DNA of 64,000 bases from Mediterraneibacter butyricigenes (GCF_003574295.1 NZ_BHGK01000001.1:1240001-1304000); one strand, 5' to 3'. Shown: positions 33,886-43,765, counted from the first letter of the stretch. Numbers and translations: made by a program. Notes: generated by a model not told the origin, from the letters alone.

Positions 33886-34491
33886 TTACAGACTTACGGC
33901 AGTTTCCCGCATGAACATGCTTGTCTCTTTCAGCGTCACCTCTCGTTTCCCGTTTTTCCACCGTTCCGAATCAATCTCCAGTACGATGCCGTCTCCGTTT
34001 TCTATGGCTGAGAGCTCATTTTCTATATGAAATCCTTCCAGAATCGAGGTAATCGTTCCGCTGTGCACGATAAATGCCGCTGACATCACATCCCGTTCAA
34101 CCAGGAGATCCACGGATTCTTTAAACCCCCTCAGACATCTCTTCTGAAAACTTTCCTTGGGTTCTCCCGCCGGAAACGGAAGTCTGCCAAAAGAATCCTG
34201 CCACTTCTGATACCACGGAAATTTCTGAAGTTCTTCCGCATTCCGGTTCTCAAACAAACCGAAATCACGTTCCTGCATTTTCCCCGACAGATAGACCGGC
34301 ACTCCCGCATATAAAATTTTTGCCGTTTCCACGCAACGGATCAACGGGGAAACGACCACCGCTTCCACTTTCGGATATCTTTCTTTCTGTTTCTCCCATT
34401 CTTCCGGAAGTACATGCTCATTTGTCGCTCCTATATAGCGTTTCTCCTGATTTCCTCTGGTCGTAAAGTGGCGAATCATATATACTTTCAT
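33886..34491 (-). CDS. Histidine phosphatase family protein (possible CobC)
   Basis: The 201-residue protein begins MKVYMIRHFTTRGN. The RHFT motif is the RHG-type phosphohistidine site, with the second His in IVHSGTITS. I chose the ATG at 34491, preceded by AAGGAGG, over 34545. Family members include alpha-ribazole phosphatase (CobC/CobZ-like) of cobalamin synthesis. Its position beside cobO supports that role, but it is separated by a terminator (34695-34726), so this is only a suggestion. Confidence 0.85.
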   Translation of the reverse strand: MKVYMIRHFTTRGNQEKRYIGATNEHVLPEEWEKQKERYPKVEAVVVSPLIRCVETAKILYAGVPVYLSGKMQERDFGLFENRNAEELQKFPWYQKWQDSFGRLPFPAGEPKESFQKRCLRGFKESVDLLVERDVMSAAFIVHSGTITSILEGFHIENELSAIENGDGIVLEIDSERWKNGKREVTLKETSMFMRETAVSL

Positions 34492-34694
34492 CTCCAACCT
34501 CCTTCTCGTTCTTTTCCGTTTCTTTTTCATAATTCTTGCTATCAAGAGTTCATACGGATTATTTTTTCACGGAACATCTTTGAGGATATTTTCTTCTGAT
34601 TTGCACCATTAGATACGTCTGGTTCAACGTCTGGCTCAGGTTATGTTTTTCCTGATTCTCTCTTGATTATGGCTTTATCAGCTCCACTACGCAG

Positions 34695-34726
34695 AAAAGG
34701 ACGATGTGTCCTTGACCACATCGTCC
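34695..34726 (-). terminator. Terminator after cobO
   Basis: A 10-bp perfect stem (GGACGATGTG at 34699-34708 with 34717-34726) is followed by four T on the minus strand. It ends the tetrapyrrole/cobalamin transcript. Confidence 0.82.
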
Positions 34727-34767
34727 TCGATAGAGTTATCATACTCTCTTTTATAAGAAAATTCAAT

Positions 34768-35361
34768 CTAAAATTCAATTCCTTTTCGCGCTGTGACACC
34801 TTTATCATAAGGATGTTTGATCTTGCGGATTTCCGAAACATAGTCCGCAGCTTCCACCAGCCTCGGGGCCGGATTTCGTCCCGTCAATACCACTTCCACT
34901 TCTTCCGAAATATTTTTCAGGAATTCCAGCATTTCATCTACTGAAATAATCTCATATTTCATCACTGCCATAATCTCATCCAACACTAGCATCTGATAGC
35001 CACCACCGTTTCCTTCCTCTTCTTTCGCTTCATTCCCAACTATCCGACCATTTTCTCTGTTTTCAGGTACCTTGCATTTTCCTTCGTTTACTCTTCGCCC
35101 CACTTCTTCCAGGCATTCTCTGCACACCTTCTTTAGTTCTGCCTTTTCCTGTTCCGAAAGATTCCAGTAAAATCCAAAACTTTTCCGGGGCGACAAAAGT
35201 TCAATCTCCGGTATCATTCTTAATCCTTTTAATTCTCCGGAACTGTCGTTTTTAAAAAATCGGACAAACAGCACTTTCCTGCCATAACCGGCACATCGAA
35301 GTGCCAGTCCTGCTGCTGCCGTCGATTTTCCCTTTCCATCTCCGCAATAAATATGAATCAT
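34768..35361 (-). CDS. cobO: ATP:corrinoid adenosyltransferase (CobA/CobO/BtuR family)
   Basis: The 197-residue protein opens with MIHIYCGDGKGKSTAAAG, the P-loop of this family, and has MLVLDEIM and VLTGRNPAPRL. It transfers adenosyl from ATP to the cobalt of corrinoids. A Lys/Glu/Gly-rich insertion of about 25 residues (near 95-125) is not usual in family members. It is the last gene of the tetrapyrrole run, 98 nt from the ABC ATPase gene. Confidence 0.92.
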   Translation of the reverse strand: MIHIYCGDGKGKSTAAAGLALRCAGYGRKVLFVRFFKNDSSGELKGLRMIPEIELLSPRKSFGFYWNLSEQEKAELKKVCRECLEEVGRRVNEGKCKVPENRENGRIVGNEAKEEEGNGGGYQMLVLDEIMAVMKYEIISVDEMLEFLKNISEEVEVVLTGRNPAPRLVEAADYVSEIRKIKHPYDKGVTARKGIEF

Positions 35362-35459
35362 ATTCCCGCTTCCTTTATCTTATTCCTGATTTCTTCCTGT
35401 TTTTTCCAAAACACCGGGAACATCCGGTTCCAATTCCACATAAAACAATATAGTTCTTC

Positions 35460-37100
35460 TTATACCCTGCTGTGCATCCAAATATCGGAACTTTCTCTTT
35501 CGCAGTTCTCTGTTTCATACAGAAAGCATCGGATGGTTCGCTCACCATACAGATCTTTCTGTCGATAACTGCCCGGACATTCCTCTTCGCAACGCTTTGT
35601 TGTATACGGGCATCTGCCCGCATAAGGACAACCCACTCTGTCAGATTTCCCTTCTTTTTCCGGTGTCATGGAATCTGCGCCGACTTGTTCGCCTCTTGCC
35701 AGTCGAAACAATTTCTTCGTATATGGATGCCACGGATCGTTTTTCAACGCTCCGGCATTTCCCTCTTCTACCAGATATCCGCCATACATGACTCCCATTC
35801 GGTCGCTCAACTCTTCCAGCGTCTCCAGATCGTGCCCGATAAACAGGATGGACAGATGCTGATCTCTCCGGATATTCTTTAAAAGTGCTTTCATTTTTTC
35901 TTTGGTGGTTTCGTCCAGCCCAGAGAATACCTCATCACAAATCAGCAATTTCGGTTCCAGCAGAAGTGCTCTTGCCAGAGTCAGCCGTTGAAGCTGTCCC
36001 CCTGAGAATTGCGCCGGTCGATCCATCCCACGATCTGCCTTCATTTCCACCATTTCGAGTGCTTCCCTGATCTTTTGATCCGCCCATGGACTTTTGGCTT
36101 TCCTTCGACCATATTTTGCCCGCAAAGCCTCTCTTAGATTTTCTTCTGCTGTCATCACCGGATTCAACGCCCGATATACGTTTTGGAAGATCAGTTGCAC
36201 ACATTCTGCCCGAACTTCCCCTGCATCTGCCTTTGTAAGCGCTGTGATCACCTTTGCAAGTGTCGTTTTCCCACAGCCGCTTTCCCCTGCCAGACCATAT
36301 ATTTCCCCGGTATTTATCGTCAGGTTTATATCCTGCAATACGTTTTGCCTGCCATAACTTTTTTGCAGATTTTTCAGAATCAGGACCTCCCCTTCGCCGT
36401 GAGATTCGTTCAGAGTATTCCCGAGCCTTCCCGGTTTCTCTGCCCCGGTTCTTTCCGTCAGTTTCCCCGCTTTCAACTCACAGACTCTCTGACACAATGC
36501 GGAAACCGCTTTCCGGTCATGGCTTACCAGAATCAGTGCCAGTTCCCGATCCCGGCATACTCTTTTCAGCAATTTCAAAATCTGGCTCTGTACCGAAAGA
36601 TCCAGTGCCGATGTGGGTTCATCTGCAATCAGCAGATCCGGATCCGCCGCAAGTGCCATAGCAAGATTGATCCTCTGCTGCATTCCTCCCGAGCACATAA
36701 ACGGATAACTCTCCATGTATTGTTTTGCCGGAAAAATCCCCACTTCTTCCAATAAATCTTCCGCCTGCTTGTATGCCTCTTTTTTCGAACACTTCCGACT
36801 TTTGCACAGCACCTCTTTTAGCTGATCTTTAATCTTCATCAAAGGATCCAGACATGTCATCGCATTTTGCAGGATGATTCCACGCTGCTTTCCGTAAAAT
36901 GTTACGGTTCCCGATCTTGTCTGTTCTTGATTATTTATGCCCGCAAGCGCCATGGCCAGCGTTGTTTTTCCAGCTCCGGATTCTCCCACGATTCCCAATC
37001 TTTCTCCCTTTTTCAGGCAAAGATTCAGCTCACGGACCACTTCCCGATTCTGCGGATATGCAATTGTAAGATGCTGTACCTCTAAAAGTATCTCCATCAT
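35460..37100 (-). CDS. Fused two-domain ABC ATPase, nickel/peptide type
   Basis: The 546-residue protein contains two ABC ATPase domains, a fusion of DppD/NikD-like and DppF/NikE-like halves. Domain 1 has Walker A GESGAGKTTLAM and signature CSGGMQQR; domain 2 has GESGCGKTTLAK and FSGGQLQR. A cysteine-rich oligopeptide/nickel-type C-terminal segment (CPYAGRCPYTTKRC) follows. It powers the importer formed by the two adjacent permeases and the lipoprotein at 40544-42178. The metal is inferred from the cobalamin context. Confidence 0.9.
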   Translation of the reverse strand: MMEILLEVQHLTIAYPQNREVVRELNLCLKKGERLGIVGESGAGKTTLAMALAGINNQEQTRSGTVTFYGKQRGIILQNAMTCLDPLMKIKDQLKEVLCKSRKCSKKEAYKQAEDLLEEVGIFPAKQYMESYPFMCSGGMQQRINLAMALAADPDLLIADEPTSALDLSVQSQILKLLKRVCRDRELALILVSHDRKAVSALCQRVCELKAGKLTERTGAEKPGRLGNTLNESHGEGEVLILKNLQKSYGRQNVLQDINLTINTGEIYGLAGESGCGKTTLAKVITALTKADAGEVRAECVQLIFQNVYRALNPVMTAEENLREALRAKYGRRKAKSPWADQKIREALEMVEMKADRGMDRPAQFSGGQLQRLTLARALLLEPKLLICDEVFSGLDETTKEKMKALLKNIRRDQHLSILFIGHDLETLEELSDRMGVMYGGYLVEEGNAGALKNDPWHPYTKKLFRLARGEQVGADSMTPEKEGKSDRVGCPYAGRCPYTTKRCEEECPGSYRQKDLYGERTIRCFLYETENCERESSDIWMHSRV

Positions 37101-37104
37101 TTTC

Positions 37105-37899
37105 TTATAGCCTCTGCTCTTTTGTAATAATCCCCTGTAAGGAAAGAAACAGCAAAATCAGAATCACAACCGGATATACCATCTGCAGCGGATATAACAT
37201 AATCTGTGCCTTTGCATCCTGGATCAGGGTTCCAAGGCTCGCCTGTGGTGCCGCAATTCCAATTCCGAGAAAGCTCAGAAAAGCTTCCGTAAATATCGCT
37301 TTGGGAACCAGCAAAAGCATCTGCACTTTCAATAACTGTCTGGCATTTGGCAAAATATATTTTCCAATTATCCGGAAAGAGGAAACACCCATCATTTTTG
37401 CCGCCATACAATATTCCATCTCTTTCTGTCGCATCGTCTCTGCCCGAAAGAGCCTTGCCAGATCCACCCAGCCGGCTACACAAAATCCCAAAATCACACT
37501 CCCCATTCCCGGATGAAATGCTAACTGAATCAGGATGATATAAAGAAGCGACGGAACTGCACTTAAAATGTTCATCAGTTCTGACAACACCAGATCCGTC
37601 TTTCCACCGATATAACCGGCCGCTCCTCCGATCAGAGTTCCGATCCCGCCACAAATCATTGCCGAAATCGCACCAATCAGCAGACTGAGTCGTATTCCAC
37701 AGCACACTCTTGTAAATAAGTCTCTTCCGAATTTGTCGGTTCCAAACCAGTGAATCCAGGACATTCCCAGATTTCTGGCTGTCACGTCCTGTCCATCGTA
37801 TGTATAAGGAGATAACACCGGCCCCAGAATTGCCAGAATTGCCAGAAGCACCAGAAGGAACAGCAGAATTTTTTCTGTCGAAATCTTTCTTTTCTTCAT
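37105..37899 (-). CDS. ABC permease, NikC/DppC type
   Basis: The 264-residue membrane protein has the N-terminal span, the segment HWFGTDKFGRDLFTRV and the EAA-loop EAFLSFLGIGIAAPQ, typical of DppC/NikC. It forms the import channel with the NikB-like protein, whose stop overlaps its start by 1 nt. In the same operon are hemC and cbiK. Confidence 0.9.
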   Translation of the reverse strand: MKKRKISTEKILLFLLVLLAILAILGPVLSPYTYDGQDVTARNLGMSWIHWFGTDKFGRDLFTRVCCGIRLSLLIGAISAMICGGIGTLIGGAAGYIGGKTDLVLSELMNILSAVPSLLYIILIQLAFHPGMGSVILGFCVAGWVDLARLFRAETMRQKEMEYCMAAKMMGVSSFRIIGKYILPNARQLLKVQMLLLVPKAIFTEAFLSFLGIGIAAPQASLGTLIQDAKAQIMLYPLQMVYPVVILILLFLSLQGIITKEQRL

Positions 37900-38822
37900 C
37901 AGTATGTCCCCTCATTTCTGATGCGCGGGTCCAGCATCTTCTGCAGTATATCTACTACCAGTTGTACTCCTGTCACCACAATTCCCATGAAAATCGTCAA
38001 TCCCATAATCACGGTATAATCCCGATTTGTAATCGCTGTAACGAATTCTCTTCCCAGTCCCGGAATGGTAAAAATATTTTCAATCACAAAACATCCTGTC
38101 AGCAGATATGCCAGCAGTTGTCCCAGATAGGGTAAAACCTGCAAGAACACCGGCTTCACAAAATGATGTCGAAGGATCTCTGCTGACGTAAGCCCTTTCG
38201 CCCGCAGCAACACCACATACTCTTTCTGTTCTTCTTCGCTGAGTGCGGCTTCCACCATGGTCGCTATCGTTCCTGCCGGATACAGTGCCAGGGAAAGCAC
38301 CGGAAGTACATAATTCTTTCCTGTTGCGATTCCGGCAATCGGAAACCATTTCAGCCATACTCCGAAAATCAGCATAAAGCCCAGACCATAGACATAGTTC
38401 GGAATCGCGATCGCTGTACTTCTGATTCCTCTGCAAACCGCCGCGATCCAACTTCCTTTTCTTCTATATCCGATTCCCCCGAGGACAGCTCCAAGGATAC
38501 AGGCTAAAAGGAACGCAGAAATTCCAAGTCTGGCGGTTACCGGAATACACCGCATAATCAGTTGATTGACTGCAAACCCCTGTTTTTTCATGGAGATTCC
38601 AAAATCTCCGCGGAAAATCATCCCCATGTATCGGAAATACTGTACAGACACCGGCTGATCCAGCCCGTATTTATGTTCCAGTACCTGCAGAATCTGTTCC
38701 GAAACATTTCCTGCATCAAAAGGTGTCCCCGGCATAGAATGTACCAGAAAAAATGTAAGCGTGATCAGACACAGCAAAGACACTGCTCCTGTCCCCACTC
38801 TTTTTCCAAGATATCTAATCAC
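37899..38822 (-). CDS. ABC permease, NikB/DppB type
   Basis: The 307-residue membrane protein has HSMPGTPFDA near the N-terminus and the C-terminal FTIPGLGREFVTAITNRD, landmarks of DppB/NikB. Its start overlaps the hemC stop by 8 nt, so the transporter is translated together with a tetrapyrrole enzyme, which ties it to metal or precursor supply for that pathway. Confidence 0.9.
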   Translation of the reverse strand: MIRYLGKRVGTGAVSLLCLITLTFFLVHSMPGTPFDAGNVSEQILQVLEHKYGLDQPVSVQYFRYMGMIFRGDFGISMKKQGFAVNQLIMRCIPVTARLGISAFLLACILGAVLGGIGYRRKGSWIAAVCRGIRSTAIAIPNYVYGLGFMLIFGVWLKWFPIAGIATGKNYVLPVLSLALYPAGTIATMVEAALSEEEQKEYVVLLRAKGLTSAEILRHHFVKPVFLQVLPYLGQLLAYLLTGCFVIENIFTIPGLGREFVTAITNRDYTVIMGLTIFMGIVVTGVQLVVDILQKMLDPRIRNEGTY

Positions 38823-39726
38823 CCTCTGTATACCTCTCTTTCAAGGACTCTGCCAACGCTTTTCCTATCGCTTCTGCCTGATCCGGTGTTCCTTTCCTTT
38901 CCCCTTTCATATAAGACATTCCTTCTTGCGGACAATACATTCCTCTAAGCCAAAGGGCCTGTGTCTTTGCATCCATTTTTGCATATGCTGCCGACGGAGC
39001 ACTGCATCCTCCCTGTAACACCTTGATAAATGCACGTTCTGCCAGTGCTTCTGCCCTGCTGTCCTCATCGTCAATCTCTTCTAAAAAGCTGTAGTCTTCA
39101 CCGGCCCGTCCCTGAATCGCAAGGATCCCCTGCCCTGCTGCCGGGAGCATCTCATCCGGCTCCAGAATCCGGTCGGCTCTGTCTTCCAGGCCCAGTCTTT
39201 TCAGTCCTGCCATCGCCAGCACCGTTCCGTCATATTCCCCCGACTCCACCTTTTGCAGCCGGGTCTGCACATTTCCACGGATCAGTGGAAAATCTGCATT
39301 CGGATATAATTCCTGCAATTGGATTCTCCTTCTGGAACTGGAAGTTCCGATTCGAAGTTTGCTGCCTGTCTCTTCCTTTAAATTCCTGTCTCGAAAAATC
39401 ACTGCATCCCTCGGATCCTCTCTTCCGGTAAATGCAAGAAGCGGAAGGTCTTCCGGTATTTCCATCGGTACATCTTTCAGACTGTGTACCGATAAATCCG
39501 TACGCTTTTCTCGAAGTGCCAGATCCAGCTCTTTGACAAACAGGCCTTTCCCGCCCACCTGATCCAGCGCCCGGTGTAGAATCTTATCCCCGGTTGTTGT
39601 CATCGGAACCAGTTCCACTTTGATTTCCGGATGTGATGTTCGGATTTGCCGCGCCACATATTCCGCCTGCCACATTGCCAGACGACTTTCTCTCGTCCCA
39701 ATCCGAATGACTCTTTCTTCCTTCAT
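38815..39726 (-). CDS. hemC: Hydroxymethylbilane synthase (porphobilinogen deaminase)
   Basis: The 303-residue protein has IGTRESRLAMWQAEYV at the start, GKGLFVKELDLAL, VHSLKDVP and the dipyrromethane-cofactor cysteine in LQGGCSAPSA. It polymerises four porphobilinogen units to hydroxymethylbilane for HemD. I chose the ATG at 39726, which overlaps the cbiK stop (ATGA). It lies between cbiK and the ABC permeases. Confidence 0.95.
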   Translation of the reverse strand: MKEERVIRIGTRESRLAMWQAEYVARQIRTSHPEIKVELVPMTTTGDKILHRALDQVGGKGLFVKELDLALREKRTDLSVHSLKDVPMEIPEDLPLLAFTGREDPRDAVIFRDRNLKEETGSKLRIGTSSSRRRIQLQELYPNADFPLIRGNVQTRLQKVESGEYDGTVLAMAGLKRLGLEDRADRILEPDEMLPAAGQGILAIQGRAGEDYSFLEEIDDEDSRAEALAERAFIKVLQGGCSAPSAAYAKMDAKTQALWLRGMYCPQEGMSYMKGERKGTPDQAEAIGKALAESLKERYTEGD

Positions 39727-40496
39727 TCTTCTATCGCCTCTTCTATATGATCCAGCAGGATCCGCCGGATTTCTTCCAGTTCCAGCAGACCACTTCTGAC
39801 CCTTTCTACCTGATATCCTTCCTCTTGCAGTCGAGCTGTCCATCCTGTTTCGGAATGCAAGATTTCCCGCTCTGCTTTTTCTCCACGTATCAGTAAAAAT
39901 GGAATCATCTCTATCGTTTCTGTCTTTTGCTGCTTTAAATTCCAAAGGACTTCCTGAATTGCAGGATACCCGCTCAAAGTCCCTACCGCCACATCTGAAT
40001 ATCCCAACATCCGAAATGTATATTCCAACATTCCATATGCTGACTGTGAAGATTCTTTCGTCCCGTAACCAACAATCACTCTGCTTTTCCCCGATTCTAC
40101 CGGCCATCTGTTGCCGATCACATGGACACAGCGTTTGTAATCTTCTTCCTGTGACAGAAGTGGCTTTCCAAATTTCAAGAGTCGAAATTGTTTTCTCCAC
40201 ATTTCCACCTGTCCTCTGACTTTTTCAAACTCCTGTCCCTGCACCACATAAACAGGCTGTACCACAACCTGCTCGATTCCTTCCTGTTGCATGTTACAAA
40301 AAGCCTGTTCCGGCGAATCCACTGAAATCTGATAGATTTCCCGCCATTTTTCACGAATCTGCCCGCTGGTAAATGCCTGATATATCGCATAGGTCGGAAA
40401 CCGTTCTTCGGCTTCTTTTTTCAGTTTTCCCAAAGTTTCTTCTACTGCTTCTTTATTTCCGCTCCCAAAGCTAACTAACAAGATTCCTTTTTTCAT
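39723..40496 (-). CDS. cbiK: Sirohydrochlorin cobaltochelatase (CbiK type)
   Basis: The 257-residue protein starts MKKGILLVSFGSGN, as in class II chelatases, and has the two-lobed repeat of CbiK. The C-terminal metal-ligand His usual in CbiK appears replaced: the region reads MIPFLLIRGEKAERE where others have a His-containing motif, so the activity should be checked. It would insert cobalt into sirohydrochlorin for anaerobic B12 synthesis. An upstream ATG at 40535 with AGGAGACAG is an alternative start. It overlaps hemC. Confidence 0.8.
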   Translation of the reverse strand: MKKGILLVSFGSGNKEAVEETLGKLKKEAEERFPTYAIYQAFTSGQIREKWREIYQISVDSPEQAFCNMQQEGIEQVVVQPVYVVQGQEFEKVRGQVEMWRKQFRLLKFGKPLLSQEEDYKRCVHVIGNRWPVESGKSRVIVGYGTKESSQSAYGMLEYTFRMLGYSDVAVGTLSGYPAIQEVLWNLKQQKTETIEMIPFLLIRGEKAEREILHSETGWTARLQEEGYQVERVRSGLLELEEIRRILLDHIEEAIEE

Positions 40497-40543
40497 ATTC
40501 CATTCCTCTCGCATAACCTTTTCAAGTCCCGGCATTCTGTCTC

Positions 40544-42178
40544 CTACTGTTTTCCCCAGCCTGCCTGTCGATACTCCAGAGCTCCGGTTGCCGGGTTCTG
40601 TCGGATTCCCTCAATTTCCGGATTCACCAGATTCACATTCTTCATATTATATAAAGGAATGATATAATATTGCTCTCCAACTGCATACTGCTCTGCCTGA
40701 TGAAGCAACTCACTTCGCGCCGCCACATCCGTTTCCGTATCAGACTGTGTGATCAGTCCGTCATAATATTCATCCTGAATCCCACTGCAATTATAGGTAC
40801 TGTTGGACAGCAACATGGATAAATAGGTATACGGGTCTGAAAAATCTGCGGTCCAGTTCATCCGGCACAGTTCGAAATCCCCTGCTCTTCTTTCTGAATA
40901 ATTCACCTGCAGTTCCTGGGCATTCAACCGGATCGTAATCCCCAGATTTTCTTTCCATTGCTGTTGCAGTGCCTGCGCTGTATCTGCATCCATTTCCAGT
41001 GCCGGATAATTATACGTCAGTTCCGGGAATCCCTCGCCGTTTGGATATCCCGCTTCTTTTAACAGTTCCTGTGCTTCTTTTATATTCTCCTCAAACGGCT
41101 GCTCTGCCTCTTCTGTAAAAGACTCTCCCGTCGCTTTATTCATCATCGCACTGGCTACCAAATGATAAGTCGGTATGGTATCTTCTCCGATCATCTTACA
41201 GAGAGTTTCCCGATCCAGACCCAGATTCAGGGCTTTTCTCACTCTGACATCCTGCAGCGGTTCCACTGACAGATTCATATAAATGTATCTGGTTGCAATC
41301 GCATCCGTTAAAAGCAGATCATCTTGTCCTTCATACTCCGTCATAACCGTAGACAATAATCCCGGCGCAACATCTATTTCCCCGGTCTCATAAGCCGCCT
41401 GCATCGCCTGCTGACTGTCAAAGAACTTATAGGTTATTTCATCCAGATTGATTGCGTCCTGATTCCAATAATATGGATTGCGCTCCAAGACAAAATATTG
41501 TCCCGACACATATTCTTTCAAGCAAAACGGCCCGTTTGATACGCTTGTTTCCGGGTTTGTATCCCATCCGTCTCCTACCGCAGTTGCATAGGTATGACAG
41601 GACGGCGTATAAACCGGGAGTCTCAACAGATCAAGAAAATACACACAGGGTGTGGATAAATGAAAGATCAGAGTATTATCATCCGGCGTTTCCACCCCCA
41701 ATGTATCCATTTCGGCATCTCCATTATAGATTGCTTCTGCGTTTTCTATAAAAAACAAATCATTCGCATATCCGTTCCCGCTTGCCGGATCCAGAGAGCG
41801 TTCTATGGTATTCCGATAATCTTCTGCCGTCACCGGACTTCCGTCTGACCACTTTGCATCCTCCCGCAAATGAAAGGTCCATACCGTTCCGTCTTCATTT
41901 GTCTCATAAGAGGTTGCTCCCCTGTATTCTATCTCTCCATTCTCATCGTACACCAGCAGTTCATCCAATGCTGACAGAGAATATGCCAGATAGGTATTTG
42001 CGATCATTCCAGCCGGATCCAGTCCACCGCTTTCACTGGTTGTAGCAACTGTGATTTCCTGTTGTTCCTTTTCTCCTGATCCGGTTGTCTTTTCTGTATT
42101 CGAATTTCCACATCCGGTCAACCCGATCATCAGACTGAAAATCAGCAGCCAGATATGTTGGTATCTCTTTTGTCGCAT
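40544..42178 (-). CDS. ABC solute-binding lipoprotein, nickel/peptide type (SBP_bac_5)
   Basis: The 544-residue protein has a lipoprotein signal peptide with lipobox LTGC (Cys23) and the SBP_bac_5 fold of DppA/NikA proteins, with landmarks WTFHLREDAKWSDGSPV and VSNGPFCLKEY. It lies between cobA-hemD and cbiK, apart from its permeases but in the same transcript. The ligand may be a cobalt or nickel chelate or a peptide. Homology alone cannot choose. Confidence 0.88.
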   Translation of the reverse strand: MRQKRYQHIWLLIFSLMIGLTGCGNSNTEKTTGSGEKEQQEITVATTSESGGLDPAGMIANTYLAYSLSALDELLVYDENGEIEYRGATSYETNEDGTVWTFHLREDAKWSDGSPVTAEDYRNTIERSLDPASGNGYANDLFFIENAEAIYNGDAEMDTLGVETPDDNTLIFHLSTPCVYFLDLLRLPVYTPSCHTYATAVGDGWDTNPETSVSNGPFCLKEYVSGQYFVLERNPYYWNQDAINLDEITYKFFDSQQAMQAAYETGEIDVAPGLLSTVMTEYEGQDDLLLTDAIATRYIYMNLSVEPLQDVRVRKALNLGLDRETLCKMIGEDTIPTYHLVASAMMNKATGESFTEEAEQPFEENIKEAQELLKEAGYPNGEGFPELTYNYPALEMDADTAQALQQQWKENLGITIRLNAQELQVNYSERRAGDFELCRMNWTADFSDPYTYLSMLLSNSTYNCSGIQDEYYDGLITQSDTETDVAARSELLHQAEQYAVGEQYYIIPLYNMKNVNLVNPEIEGIRQNPATGALEYRQAGWGKQ

Positions 42179-42179
42179 A

Positions 42180-43724
42180 TTAATTTCCTCCGCTTTTTGC
42201 CCATTCGAGCACCGCTTTCACCAGGCTTTCTATCGTGGCATTTTCAGCCACAAGCACTTTCATTCCATATTCCCTCGCAGTCGCGGCAGTTGCCGCACCG
42301 ATACATACCGCTTCTTTGCCCTTAAGGCAGGACACTCCGACCATCTCCGCCATTCCGCGTACTGTGGAAGAGCTGATAAAAGTATACAGATCCACCTTAT
42401 CCTGCTCCAGAAGCTGACAGATTCTTTCCATATCGCTCTCTCTTTTTTTCAGAGCCGTTTCATACACCGGAAACTCTGCCCAGTTTCTTTTTGCTTTATA
42501 AAGAGCCTCCGTCAAGTCCTCCGAGCCCTGTTTTGCCCGTATCAGAAAAATCTTCGCATCTTCTGCGCTTTCTTTTCCAAGTGCCCTGCCAAGTTCTTTT
42601 CCGTTATATTCTTCCGGTACAAGATCAGCCACCCAGCCCATCTCCATCAGTCTGACTTGCGTCCCGGAACCAATCGCCGCAATTTTCAGCCGGGACTGAT
42701 CCGATTGAAAATCCCTCATATCCTTTTTATAGTTCCGGCACAGCCTTTGAAAACATTCCACACCAACCGGACTGGTGAATACAAACCATTTTTCCCTTCC
42801 CCTACAGCTGGCATCTTTTCCTTCCAGCGTTTCAAATGTTTCTTTTTCTATTTCCAACGGAATCGTTTCAATCGTCGGAAGATTCCAGACTTCTGCGCCT
42901 TCTTCCTGCAGCATCGCCATCAGGTCTTTCGCCTTTTTTCTCTCCCGTGTCACCAGAATTCTTTTTCCAAAAAGCCGTTGTTTCTCTCGCCATTCCATTT
43001 TTTCACTGCGCGCGCAGACTTTTCCCACTACCAGAATTCCAGGTGCCTGGATTTCTGCTTCTTTTGCCCGCTCTGCAAGGCTTCCCACCGTTGCAACAAT
43101 CTTTCTCTGTCTTGCGGTTGTTCCCTGCTCTATCATTGCTGCCGGCATACTTTCCGCCATTCCTGCTTCCTGCAAATGTCTCAATATCTTTTCCAGATTT
43201 GAAATTCCCATCAGGAACACCAGAGTACCATTCAACCGAACCAATGCCTCATAATCCGTCCGGTCTGCCCCATCCTTTTGCGGATGTCCCGTTATAATAT
43301 GAACAGAGGAAGTATCTTCCCGATGCGTCACCGGAATTCCGGCATAAGTCGGGACCGCAATTGCCGAAGTCACACCCGGAATCATCTCAAAAGGAATCCC
43401 CGCCTCTTGCAGACAAAGCACCTCTTCACCGCCGCGACCAAATACAAAGGGATCGCCACCTTTCAGGCGCACCACCCATTTTCCCTGTTTCGCTTCTTTC
43501 ACCAGAAGTTCATTGATCGCCTCCTGCGAAGCGGAATGTCTTCCCGCTCTCTTTCCGACAGAGATTTTCTCCGTTTTTTCCGGCAGCATCGACAGAATCT
43601 CTTCTCCAACCAGCGCATCATATACAATCAGATCCGCTTTTTCTATTACCTCTTCTCCTCGTCTTGTCAAAAGTCCGCTGCTTCCCGGTCCTGCCCCTGT
43701 CAGCCATACTTTTCCCTGTTTCAT
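42180..43724 (-). CDS. cobA-hemD: Fused uroporphyrinogen-III C-methyltransferase / uroporphyrinogen-III synthase
   Basis: Residues 1-240 are a CobA/SUMT methyltransferase (LTGAGPGSSGLLT, VVRLKGGDPFVFGRGGEE, PGVTSAIAVPTYAGIPVTHR). Residues about 250-514 are a HemD domain, with the TSPVG segment and a C-terminal FISSSTVRGM. The fusion closes hydroxymethylbilane to uroporphyrinogen III and methylates it to precorrin-2. It is the first gene of the operon. I saw no cobalamin riboswitch upstream. Confidence 0.94.
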   Translation of the reverse strand: MKQGKVWLTGAGPGSSGLLTRRGEEVIEKADLIVYDALVGEEILSMLPEKTEKISVGKRAGRHSASQEAINELLVKEAKQGKWVVRLKGGDPFVFGRGGEEVLCLQEAGIPFEMIPGVTSAIAVPTYAGIPVTHREDTSSVHIITGHPQKDGADRTDYEALVRLNGTLVFLMGISNLEKILRHLQEAGMAESMPAAMIEQGTTARQRKIVATVGSLAERAKEAEIQAPGILVVGKVCARSEKMEWREKQRLFGKRILVTRERKKAKDLMAMLQEEGAEVWNLPTIETIPLEIEKETFETLEGKDASCRGREKWFVFTSPVGVECFQRLCRNYKKDMRDFQSDQSRLKIAAIGSGTQVRLMEMGWVADLVPEEYNGKELGRALGKESAEDAKIFLIRAKQGSEDLTEALYKAKRNWAEFPVYETALKKRESDMERICQLLEQDKVDLYTFISSSTVRGMAEMVGVSCLKGKEAVCIGAATAATAREYGMKVLVAENATIESLVKAVLEWAKSGGN

Positions 43725-43765
43725 CTGTCATGCTCCTCCATCCGTTTCTCCGGTAACATGGGACT

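Noticed and set aside
37097-37915. Long frame overlapping the NikC-like permease on the same strand
   Set aside because: Its translation is low-complexity shadow sequence; the 37105-37899 frame has clear permease motifs.
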